Shown in pieces: positions 1 through 6,600 of a stretch of DNA of 9,320 bases. This stretch comes from Hyphomonadaceae bacterium UBA4763. Lineage in GTDB: Bacteria > Pseudomonadota > Alphaproteobacteria > Caulobacterales > Aquidulcibacteraceae. The translations under genes and the position numbers were made by a program. Each line of letters opens with the position of its first letter. Position 1 is the stretch's first letter. Under the pieces are notes generated by a model that worked only from the letters and a program-made list of their open reading frames with translations, did no database searches and had not been told where the DNA came from. The stretch lies in contig DHHV01000013.1 of NCBI GenBank assembly GCA_002403455.1, positions 1-9,320 of the forward strand. The letters run 5' to 3'.

Positions 1-46
1 CTGACATTTGCCCCACAGGGGTGCCGGAACGGGAAGCAAATGTCAG
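1..46. repeat. 11-bp perfect inverted repeat at the window edge
   Basis: CTGACATTTGC (1-11) is the exact reverse complement of GCAAATGTCAG (36-46), with a 24-nt spacer. A second small hairpin, CCCC-ACA-GGGG (11-21), overlaps the left arm. No T-run follows on the plus strand, so it is not a standard intrinsic terminator for a rightward gene. It could be a terminator-like stem for an upstream gene, an operator, or the end of a repeat or mobile element outside the window. The left arm starts at base 1, so the repeat may extend further left. Confidence 0.5.
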
Positions 47-386
47 GAACGAACCACTAGTCGAATTGCTGTGATTATAAATACAGCGCTATGTACTTTT
101 GATATTTTCCACGATTTTCTGCATTTTTCCTTGATTTACTATTTCTGCAGTTAATGACCAACTGGGTGCTAAAAGTTGACGCTTAACGAAGTTTTACGCT
201 AAAAAAGTAACGTTTGGCTGTCGAGATGGGAGCATTGTTCATTTCGAAAAAATGGCTTTTCAGCACCATATTCGCGAATTCCACGAATTTTTGATCACAA
301 AACCGACCGCTGCGCCGAATTAAAGTGATGACGAAGGCTACAGCACGGCCAAGACAATTCAGAATGGTCACCCGTCGACATCGCAA

Positions 387-405
387 CATCAATTACCCAT
401 TGATG
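387..405. promoter_or_regulatory. Perfect 7-bp dyad, possible activator site
   Basis: CATCAAT (387-393) and ATTGATG (399-405) are perfect inverted arms around a 5-bp spacer. The centre lies about 85 bp upstream of the transcription start expected from the sigma-54-like promoter at 455-470, which is in the range where enhancer-binding activators of that sigma factor often bind. A 7-bp dyad can easily occur by chance in AT-rich DNA, so the assignment rests on position only. Confidence 0.25.
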
Positions 406-454
406 AGAATTTTGACGAAATTCAACCAATCGAATTAGCGCTTTCCTCATTCTG

Positions 455-470
455 TGGCGCAATTTTTGCT
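455..470 (+). promoter_or_regulatory. Candidate sigma-54 (RpoN) promoter for the first tadG gene
   Basis: TGGCGC (455-460), five bases, then TTGCT (466-470). The invariant GG (456-457) and GC (468-469) are separated by exactly 10 bases, as required for a -24/-12 promoter (consensus TGGCAC-N5-TTGCW). There is one mismatch in the -24 element (G for A). Transcription would start near 481, leaving a leader of about 40 nt before the ATG at 521. No convincing sigma-70-type -35/-10 pair was seen upstream of this gene. Sigma-54 use is inference from the motif. Confidence 0.4.
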
Positions 471-520
471 GGCGATCGGAAGAAAATTTCATCGCGTGTC
501 ATAGCGTATGGACCTTAGTG

Positions 521-2272
521 ATGTTGATTAGCTTACGCGCACTGGCGCGCCACCTCTGGAAGACGACGCGGCTCGCTTCAAAGCGGAAATCTGGGTCCGC
601 AACGCCTATCCTGGTCTTCTCGATTTTTGCGACCTTCGCACTCGTTGGCGCAACGATCGACGTCAGTCGCGCGCTGTCCACCAAAACGGTCATGCAAGCT
701 GTGGTCGACGCGGCCGCACTGGCGGGCGCACGCGATCGCGAAGCGACCGAGGCAAGCATCGAGGAAACGGCACGTAGATTGGCTGAGCAAAATGTCGCGC
801 TAAACGGCGTCGGCCCTCTGATCTCTTTCGATGCAGAGCTTGATGTGGCAAATGATCAAGTCCGGGTGTCCGGCGTTATCCCGAGCCCGTTTAACTTCGC
901 GGGCATGCTCGGCTTTGATTTCCTCGAGATAAAAGCGGATTCCATTGTTCAGCGCGCCGTTCCGCCAGTGCGAATATCGCTGGTTTTGGACAACACCGGC
1001 TCGATGAACTCGAATGGCGGGATAGAAGCGCTTCGTATTGCGGCGACGCTACTCGTCGATATCTTGTTCGACGAAACCGTCCCAGCCGATGACTTGCGCG
1101 TCGGAATTGTTCCCTATGTGACTACCGTCAATATTCGGAACGAAGAATTTGATATGGCATGGATGGATGTGAACGGTTTGAGCTCCGTTCATGGGATTTC
1201 GTTCAATGAAACTGCAGGTCAGGTGAATCATTTCGACCTGTTCAACATTTTGGGCAATATGAACCCGCTGGCAGGTTGGAAAGGCTGTGTAGAAGCACGC
1301 GCTGCGCCATTTGATATTACCGCAGAGCCGCCAAACCCCGGCAATCCCAATACCCTGTTTGTACCTTACTTCTGGCCAGATGAACCTGATGCGCCTGACC
1401 CGCTGAATACAAACAGCGCCTGGCGCGCCCCGCGAAATTCATCCCTTCGCGCGAATTACACCAATGATTTCTTTGACCTAGGACCGCCGGGCACGCTTGA
1501 TAGCGGCTATCTGCAAAATGCGTTTCTCCAGGGAACCGGTACAACAATTCAAAATCAACGCCAAGCCATCTTGCGTGACGCGACACGAATATTGAACCCG
1601 GCCAACCACGCGCAAATTGCAGCTACTTTACGAATCGATGATGATCCATTTTCTAATCCGCATTTATTATTTGAAACCCCAGCTAATGAACGTCGCGCAT
1701 TGCTTACCGTGGGCCCTAATCAAGCTTGCCCGACCGCGATCACACCATTGACAAGTGATGCAGACCGCTTGCGCAACGAAATCGCTCAGATGATTGGGTG
1801 GAATGGATCAGGCACGAACAGCGCAATGGGTCTTAATTGGGGCTGGATGCAGCTGACGCCAAACGCGCCTTTTCCCGTGTCGGGGATCCAAAACGCTGAG
1901 GGCGATATGCAGCGCATTGTAATTGTAATGACCGACGGCGACAATATTTTTGCGTCCCATGGGGACGTTACCCCAAATGGGAGCCCGTATAGCGGTTATG
2001 GCTATGTCAACCAGGGTCGACTTGGAACAACCAGCGTTTCAAATGTTGCAGCTCGCCTGAATGAACGGCTCCAGGATGTCTGTGAAGGCGCAAAAAATGA
2101 TGGCATTATAATCTGGACCGTTACTTTCGCCGCGAATTCAAACATCCAAAATGAGTTTCGAAATTGCGCTAGTTCGCCCCAACAGCACTTGAACGCGCCG
2201 TCAACCGACTCGTTGATAGACGCTTTTGGCGAGATCGCCCGCCAAATCCAAGTTCTGCGACTGGCTCAATAA
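521..2272 (+). CDS. TadG-like protein with vWA domain (copy 1)
   Basis: Predicted membrane-anchored, mainly periplasmic protein of 583 residues, of the family annotated as TadG-related pilus assembly proteins. A basic N-terminus is followed by G25-S26 and a hydrophobic segment (about 27-46), then a helix rich in Ala and Asp ending DAAALAGAR, which is the TadE/TadG-like anchor. The vWA domain carries a metal-site motif D157-N-T159-G-S161, then T432 (in GTNSAMG) and D472 (in MTDGDN). Family signatures GWKGCVEAR and YSGYGY..QGRLG are present. The only cysteines are at 256, 403, 521 and 549. GTG at 518 directly precedes ATG 521. I chose ATG because the protein then aligns residue for residue with copy 2, but neither start has a clear Shine-Dalgarno sequence. 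TadG proteins are linked to Flp/Tad pilus assembly at the envelope. No other tad gene is visible, so the role here is inferred from family only. The DNA is AT-richer than the genes to the right. Confidence 0.88.
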   Translation: MLISLRALARHLWKTTRLASKRKSGSATPILVFSIFATFALVGATIDVSRALSTKTVMQAVVDAAALAGARDREATEASIEETARRLAEQNVALNGVGPLISFDAELDVANDQVRVSGVIPSPFNFAGMLGFDFLEIKADSIVQRAVPPVRISLVLDNTGSMNSNGGIEALRIAATLLVDILFDETVPADDLRVGIVPYVTTVNIRNEEFDMAWMDVNGLSSVHGISFNETAGQVNHFDLFNILGNMNPLAGWKGCVEARAAPFDITAEPPNPGNPNTLFVPYFWPDEPDAPDPLNTNSAWRAPRNSSLRANYTNDFFDLGPPGTLDSGYLQNAFLQGTGTTIQNQRQAILRDATRILNPANHAQIAATLRIDDDPFSNPHLLFETPANERRALLTVGPNQACPTAITPLTSDADRLRNEIAQMIGWNGSGTNSAMGLNWGWMQLTPNAPFPVSGIQNAEGDMQRIVIVMTDGDNIFASHGDVTPNGSPYSGYGYVNQGRLGTTSVSNVAARLNERLQDVCEGAKNDGIIIWTVTFAANSNIQNEFRNCASSPQQHLNAPSTDSLIDAFGEIARQIQVLRLAQ

Positions 2273-2364
2273 GATTTGCGCCATCTGTTCAAATTCTTCT
2301 GATCATATGAAATTCGTTTTAATGCTTTTGCCTCTCAGTGACGTCCAAGTCGTGGGAATTGGGC

Positions 2365-4110
2365 ATGCGTAAATATCTTAGCAGGAGATTTTTTTCTCAA
2401 TCGAATGTCATGGGCGAACAACGACGGCCAATATCTGGATCAGTCGTTCCAATACTTGTGCCAGCAATCATTGCGGGAATAGGTCTTGCCGGGTTTGCCA
2501 TCGATTTCAGCCGTATCAGCAATAGTCGTGCGCATTTGCAAGCCGCTCTGGACGCTGCTGCACTAGCTGCCGCGCGCGCGCGGGGTTCAGACGAAGCTGA
2601 ATTGGAAGTTCTTTCCCGCCCCTACGCTGACGCCAATTTGGTGAACTCAGGCGATCTTGTGTTATCATCGTTTGATGTAAATCTCTTGAATTCTAACACG
2701 ACAGTTGAGGTTCGTGCGTCACTTATCGTGCCGTTGGCGTTCGGTGGCTTGATAGGTCGGTCAAGCGTTGAGATCGATGGTCGTTCATTGACGAGGATAG
2801 AAATTCGTCCAACTCGTGTTTCACTCGTGTTGGATAATACGGGCTCCACCAATAATAATGGCGCCATTCAAGGTATTCGGGACGCTGCGCGCGTCCTTGT
2901 TGATACGCTTTTGGAGGACGCGGGTGACGATGACGACGTGCTTGTCGGAATTGTTCCATATGTAACCAGCGTTAACATTCGCAATGAAGAATTCGACATG
3001 GCCTGGATGGACGTCAATGGTCTGTCGGCGAGCCATGGCATCGCCTTTGACGAAAGCGCCGGGCCGGTCAATCACTTTGACCTGTTCGACGCCTTAGGCT
3101 CGATCGACCAACGGGCCGGCTGGAAGGGCTGCGTGGAGGCGCGCGCCGCGCCCTTCGACGTTACTGCGGAACCGCCCAGTCCCGGCAACCCAAACACCCT
3201 GTTCGTCCCGTATTTTTGGCCCGATGAGCCGGACGCGCCACATTCGCTGAACACCAATTCGCAATGGCGTAATCCAACCAGCAACAATCTACGCGCGAAT
3301 TATGCCAATGATTTCTTTGACCTTGGGGCATCCAATACACTTGACGGCGGATTTGCGCGGAACGGTTGGTTGCAGGGACCCGGCGCAGCCATCCAAAACC
3401 AACGGCAGGCAATATTGCGGGACGCTTCGCGCTATATCAACCCTGCCAACCAAGCGCAAATCGCCGCCACGCTGAGGATCGATGACGATCCCAGGAGCAA
3501 CCCGCTTCCAGCAATCATCGGATACCCCATCAGCATCAGTGACGCCCATACGCTTGGCCCCAACCAAAGCTGCCCGACGCCGATCACGCCGATGACAGAT
3601 GATTTGGATCGCTTGCGAACCGAAATCAGCGGGATGATCGGCTGGAACGGTTCTGGAACAAACAGTGCGATAGGGATGAATTGGGGCTGGATGCAATTGA
3701 CGCCACAAGCGCCTTTCCCCGTTCCACCGCCGCGCAATTCAGATAACGAGCTTCAACGGATCATGGTGCTGATGACCGACGGCGCAAATGTCGCGGTGAG
3801 CGCCGTGACCCCAAACATCAGCCAATATTCTGGTTACGGATATGTCGACCAAGGACGCCTTGGTACAACCAATATAAATCAGACAGTGACCAGATTAGAT
3901 AATCTGCTACTGCAAATGTGCACATCAGCCAAAAACGATGGGATCGTTATTTACACGGTAACCTTTGCGGCGAGTAGCACTTTGCAGAATATTTATCGTC
4001 AATGCGCGACGACGCCGACTCATTTCTTCAATGCGCCGAACGCCGCGACTTTGGTTGATGTGTTTGGCCAAATCGCCCGCGAAATCTCCGATTTGCGTTT
4101 GGCCGGATAA
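2365..4110 (+). CDS. TadG-like protein with vWA domain (copy 2)
   Basis: 581-residue paralogue of the preceding gene, 92 bp after its stop. Anchor: G25-S26, then a hydrophobic segment at about 26-46 and a helix ending DAAALAAARA. The vWA metal-site residues D157, T432 and D472 fall at the same positions as in copy 1. The motif is DNTGST instead of DNTGSM, and MTDGAN instead of MTDGDN. Four cysteines (256, 403, 519, 547) match those of copy 1. The most conserved block is from VGIVPYVT through GWKGCVEAR to the DEPDAP segment. The frame is open upstream to a GTG at 2338, but ATG 2365 has a GGGA 7 bases upstream (2354-2357) and gives the same N-terminal length as copy 1. No terminator or promoter is evident in 2273-2364, so co-transcription with copy 1 is likely. 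The middle and end are GC-richer than the start. Likely envelope or pilus-related; the exact function is unknown. Confidence 0.88.
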   Translation: MRKYLSRRFFSQSNVMGEQRRPISGSVVPILVPAIIAGIGLAGFAIDFSRISNSRAHLQAALDAAALAAARARGSDEAELEVLSRPYADANLVNSGDLVLSSFDVNLLNSNTTVEVRASLIVPLAFGGLIGRSSVEIDGRSLTRIEIRPTRVSLVLDNTGSTNNNGAIQGIRDAARVLVDTLLEDAGDDDDVLVGIVPYVTSVNIRNEEFDMAWMDVNGLSASHGIAFDESAGPVNHFDLFDALGSIDQRAGWKGCVEARAAPFDVTAEPPSPGNPNTLFVPYFWPDEPDAPHSLNTNSQWRNPTSNNLRANYANDFFDLGASNTLDGGFARNGWLQGPGAAIQNQRQAILRDASRYINPANQAQIAATLRIDDDPRSNPLPAIIGYPISISDAHTLGPNQSCPTPITPMTDDLDRLRTEISGMIGWNGSGTNSAIGMNWGWMQLTPQAPFPVPPPRNSDNELQRIMVLMTDGANVAVSAVTPNISQYSGYGYVDQGRLGTTNINQTVTRLDNLLLQMCTSAKNDGIVIYTVTFAASSTLQNIYRQCATTPTHFFNAPNAATLVDVFGQIAREISDLRLAG

Positions 4111-4740
4111 TCATCGCGCGTCGAACACCAGATTGACGCTAACGGGCGAGACCGGCGTGATGGCGGGCAGATTGGCGAGACCTCGAAGCGTTTCGAGGCC
4201 CGCCGCCAGGCCGAAATCCTCGACATGGACGAGGATCGGGTCAACGCTGGCGACTTCGACGCGGCGCTCGCCGAGACGCGTGACGAAAAACTGCGCTTCC
4301 ACTGGCGCCTGCACGCCGTGCAGATCGAGCGTAAGGGTGAGAGCGGTTACCTTGCGCGCGCCCACAGCCAAATCGCCATAGCCGGCGAGGTCGATTTGCG
4401 CCACGACATTGGCAACCGGAAAACGAACGGTTTCGAAGAAATGCTCGCGCATGCGCTCATCGCGGATGTCGATATTGGTTTTGACCTGGTCGAGCGGGAT
4501 GGCGATCCGCGCTGCGCCGTCGGGGCCAATTTCGCCGGAGAGGCCGCCAAAGGAATGCGCCTCAACGATTTCGCCGGCTTTTACGGACAAGAACGACAGG
4601 CGCGATTCAGCGCTGGCAAGGATCCAGCCTTGCGTCGAGATGGCGGCGTTTTGGGCAGGCGCCTCGGCGGACGGCGGCGGCGCGGCGGCGGGCGCGCAAG
4701 CGGCCAAAGCGGTCAAGACAGCCAAAACAGATGCACGCAT
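4111..4740 (-). CDS. YceI-family lipoprotein
   Basis: 209-residue predicted lipoprotein of the YceI family (lipocalin-like beta-barrel that binds isoprenoid-type lipids in characterised members). The N-terminus MRASVLAVLTALAAC is a short lipoprotein signal with lipobox LAAC, so Cys15 is the expected lipidation site. An Ala/Pro-rich linker (16-33) follows, then the YceI domain from about residue 38 to the end. The family signature RDERM..HFFET..FP is at about 93-108. The open frame extends 10 codons further upstream to 4770, but ATG 4740 has GGGAG (complement of 4747-4751) at 6 nt spacing and directly begins the signal sequence. The stop codon abuts the stop of the convergent tadG copy 2 with no base between. 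It is divergent from the desaturase-family gene and may share its regulatory region. Ligand unknown. Confidence 0.88.
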   Translation of the reverse strand: MRASVLAVLTALAACAPAAAPPPSAEAPAQNAAISTQGWILASAESRLSFLSVKAGEIVEAHSFGGLSGEIGPDGAARIAIPLDQVKTNIDIRDERMREHFFETVRFPVANVVAQIDLAGYGDLAVGARKVTALTLTLDLHGVQAPVEAQFFVTRLGERRVEVASVDPILVHVEDFGLAAGLETLRGLANLPAITPVSPVSVNLVFDAR

Positions 4741-4783
4741 GTGGGACTCCCAAAACTTCGCATAACCCAATTAGCACATTCTT

Positions 4784-4829
4784 CCGATGCGGCGATCGCC
4801 TCACGTAGGTTGTGAACTTGCCGCATCGG
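4784..4829. promoter_or_regulatory. Nested inverted repeats between yceI and desaturase genes
   Basis: Outer perfect 10-bp inverted repeat: CCGATGCGGC (4784-4793) and GCCGCATCGG (4820-4829), spacer 26 bp. Inside it lie a 10-bp palindrome GGCGATCGCC (4791-4800), which shares three bases with the left arm, and a small dyad TCAC (4801-4804) / GTGA (4812-4815). The element sits in the 163-bp region between two divergent genes, where an operator, or a hairpin in one of the leaders, would make sense. There is no T-run, so it is not a typical intrinsic terminator. Its regulator is unknown. Confidence 0.4.
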
Positions 4830-4903
4830 CGCGCGTGAACGGAGCGGTTAACGCTTTGTGCAGCGACGAGAGTTAGCTTGGGCAGGGTTTAGGGATCATC
4901 TGC

Positions 4904-5773
4904 TTGTTCGACCTCGGCGCTGACATTTCTCGCATCGTGCTGATTGCGTTCATTTTCTCGGCGATCGAACAAATCACCCAATGGCGCCCGCAACAGCGCT
5001 TGCGTCCGCTTTGGCGCCAGGACCTTCTTTATTTGGCGCTGAATGGTTTTTTGATCCAAGTCCTGACCATCGGCGGCCTGTCGATCTTTGTGCTGGCGAC
5101 CAATCCGCTTGTGCCCCCCACGGGGAAGGCGGCAATCCAGGCGCTACCGCTGTGGATTGCGACCCCGGCGGCGATTATTCTGGCTGATCTTGGCTTTTAC
5201 GGCGCGCATCGGCTTTTTCACGCCAGCCCTCTTTTGTGGCGCTTTCACAAGATCCACCATTCGATCGAGGACATGGATTGGCTGGCCGGCCATCGCGTGC
5301 ATCCGGTCGATCAATCTTTGACGAAGACTTTATCGCTCGGTCCAGTGCTCGCGCTCGGCTTTAGCGATGCAGCGCTTGCGATCGCCGGCGCCATTTATGG
5401 CTGGCATTCAGTGCTGCTGCATTCCAATACGCGGATTGATTTTGGTCCGCTGGCGCGGGTGATCGCCTCGCCGCGCTTTCACCATTGGCATCACGCCAAT
5501 CAGCCAGAAGCCTATGACAAGAATTTCGCCGGTCAGATTTCAGCCTGGGACCTTCTTTTCGGCACGCAATATTTGCCAAAGACCGCCCGCCCAAAGGTTT
5601 TAGGCGTCGATGACCCGCCGCCTGCGGGCTATGGCCGCCAATTGCTTTATCCGTTCGCGAGCACGGCGCGGGCGCGCCGATCGGCCAAGAACGCCGAGCC
5701 GGAAAATGTCAGCACGCCTGCCCAGATCAGCGCGAACGTCGCCGCATGCGCCCAGGTAAACGCTTCGCCATAG
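4904..5773 (+). CDS. Fatty acid hydroxylase / sterol desaturase-family membrane enzyme
   Basis: 289-residue integral membrane protein of the di-iron fatty acid hydroxylase superfamily, which uses O2 to hydroxylate or desaturate lipids, sterols or carotenoids. The histidine clusters that bind iron are all present: H102-R-L-F-H106 (HX3H), H115-K-I-H-H119 (HX2HH) and H193-H-W-H-H197 (HX2HH), with further His in GHRVHP (129-134). Hydrophobic segments occur at about 8-22, 41-65, 80-100 and 143-172. The start is a TTG at 4904 with AGGGA (4891-4895) 8 nt upstream; no in-frame ATG nearby fits as well. The family-like domain ends at about residue 251 (LLYPF). The last 38 residues are encoded antisense to the 3' end of rarD, are Ala/Arg-rich and look unconserved, so the reading frame may have been extended by loss of an earlier stop. 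Substrate cannot be told from sequence. Confidence 0.87.
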   Translation: MFDLGADISRIVLIAFIFSAIEQITQWRPQQRLRPLWRQDLLYLALNGFLIQVLTIGGLSIFVLATNPLVPPTGKAAIQALPLWIATPAAIILADLGFYGAHRLFHASPLLWRFHKIHHSIEDMDWLAGHRVHPVDQSLTKTLSLGPVLALGFSDAALAIAGAIYGWHSVLLHSNTRIDFGPLARVIASPRFHHWHHANQPEAYDKNFAGQISAWDLLFGTQYLPKTARPKVLGVDDPPPAGYGRQLLYPFASTARARRSAKNAEPENVSTPAQISANVAACAQVNASP

Positions 5774-6540
5774 GCGAGCCCGATCAAAAACTGCAAGGTC
5801 GGCCCAAGATATTGCAACATGCCGATGGTGGAGAGCCGCAAACGGCGCGCAGCGACATTGAACAAGATCAATGGCGCGGCGGTGATAACGCCTTGGCCGA
5901 TCAGCAACGCCCAATCGACCGCCGCAAATTGAAACGCCTCGGCGCTCGGCACAAAAGCGAGCAAAAACACCAAGGCAAAAGGCGCGATGAAGGCGACCTC
6001 CAGCGCAAAGCCGGCGGCCGAATCGACCGCCAAATGCTTGCGGACCAGGGAATAGGTCGCAAACGACCCCGCCAGCCAGAGCGCCACCCAAGGCGGGCGG
6101 CCCAAGCCCAGCGCCAAAACCATGACGCCCGTCCCCGCCAAACAGAGCCCCAACGCCTGCATGGGGCTCAAGCGCTCGCGCAAGAACACAACGCCAAAGG
6201 CGACATTGATCAACGGATTAAGGTAATAGCCAAGGCTGGCTTCCAAGATGCGGTCGACCGACACCGCCCACAAATACACGCTCCAATTGGAGGCGATCAG
6301 CGCAGCGGTCAGCACGAAGACCGGCAAACGCCGCCGATCGCTGATCAGCGCCAGCAAGGCCGGCCCTCGCCGCATGACGAGCACAAGCGCCAAAGCCGCT
6401 GGCAAGGACCACACCATGCGATGCGCAGCCACCAATACGACCGGCAAATGGCCCATGAATTTCAAATAGATCGGCAATAGGCCCCACATCACATAGGCGC
6501 CCAGAGCGGCGGTCATTCCTTGGCGGATCTCAGGGGACAT
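5647..6540 (-). CDS. rarD: RarD, EamA-family permease
   Basis: 297-residue inner-membrane protein, close in length to E. coli RarD (296). About ten hydrophobic segments form two EamA repeats. Typical RarD stretches are visible: an N-terminal QG..AALGAYVMWGLLPIY, AAHRMVWS at 38-45, NWSVYLWAV, EASLGYYLNPLINVAFG, and near the C-terminus RLRLSTIGMLQYLGPTLQF. RarD proteins belong to the drug/metabolite transporter superfamily and are annotated as chloramphenicol-sensitive proteins, but the physiological substrate is not established. ATG 6540 has only a weak ribosome binding site. An internal ATG at 6516 is preceded by AAGGA too closely to be better. It lies 60 bp downstream of lptG on the same strand, so it may be co-transcribed, and its 3' end overlaps the convergent desaturase gene by 127 bp. 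Confidence 0.92.
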   Translation of the reverse strand: MSPEIRQGMTAALGAYVMWGLLPIYLKFMGHLPVVLVAAHRMVWSLPAALALVLVMRRGPALLALISDRRRLPVFVLTAALIASNWSVYLWAVSVDRILEASLGYYLNPLINVAFGVVFLRERLSPMQALGLCLAGTGVMVLALGLGRPPWVALWLAGSFATYSLVRKHLAVDSAAGFALEVAFIAPFALVFLLAFVPSAEAFQFAAVDWALLIGQGVITAAPLILFNVAARRLRLSTIGMLQYLGPTLQFLIGLAYGEAFTWAHAATFALIWAGVLTFSGSAFLADRRARAVLANG

Positions 6541-6600
6541 TGCGGCTTTCGAAGGTGAGGCAAACGCACGAACGCAACGACGAGAGGCCTTAACGCCTTA

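Larger units (their letters stand above)
47..517. other. AT-rich non-coding region upstream of the tadG pair
   Basis: About 470 bp without a convincing gene. The short open frames on the minus strand (for example 295-492 and 183-392) resemble no family I know, have no good ribosome binding site, and are rich in residues typical of random translation. The base composition is much more AT-rich than the right half of the window. The only structured elements I see are the dyad at 387-405 and the sigma-54-like promoter at 455-470, annotated separately. Loosely similar ACGCT-led stretches at 179-195 and 196-215 form a weak imperfect direct repeat. Confidence 0.6.

Noticed and set aside
183..197. 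TTAA-N7-TTAC, similar to a CtrA box (TTAA-N7-TTAA)
   Set aside because: One mismatch, AT-rich surroundings and more than 300 bp from the nearest start codon; too likely by chance to annotate.
295..492. 65-codon minus-strand open frame upstream of the tadG pair
   Set aside because: No family resemblance, no convincing ribosome binding site, and it covers the sigma-54-like promoter.
2273..2364. Separate promoter or terminator between the two tadG genes
   Set aside because: The spacer is AT-rich and contains small palindromes (TGATCA, CATATG) but no stem with a T-run and no recognisable promoter boxes.
3289..3708. 139-codon minus-strand open frame inside tadG copy 2
   Set aside because: A shadow frame of the vWA gene with no start signal and no recognisable domain.
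4225..4815. 196-codon plus-strand open frame across yceI
   Set aside because: It is antisense to a YceI protein with signal peptide, lipobox and good ribosome binding site; the product is Arg/Gly-rich and unlike known proteins.
5746..6480. 244-codon open frame on the plus strand across rarD
   Set aside because: It is antisense to the well-supported rarD gene, its product is dominated by Arg/Gln/His and resembles no family, and it is the usual mirror of a GC-rich gene.
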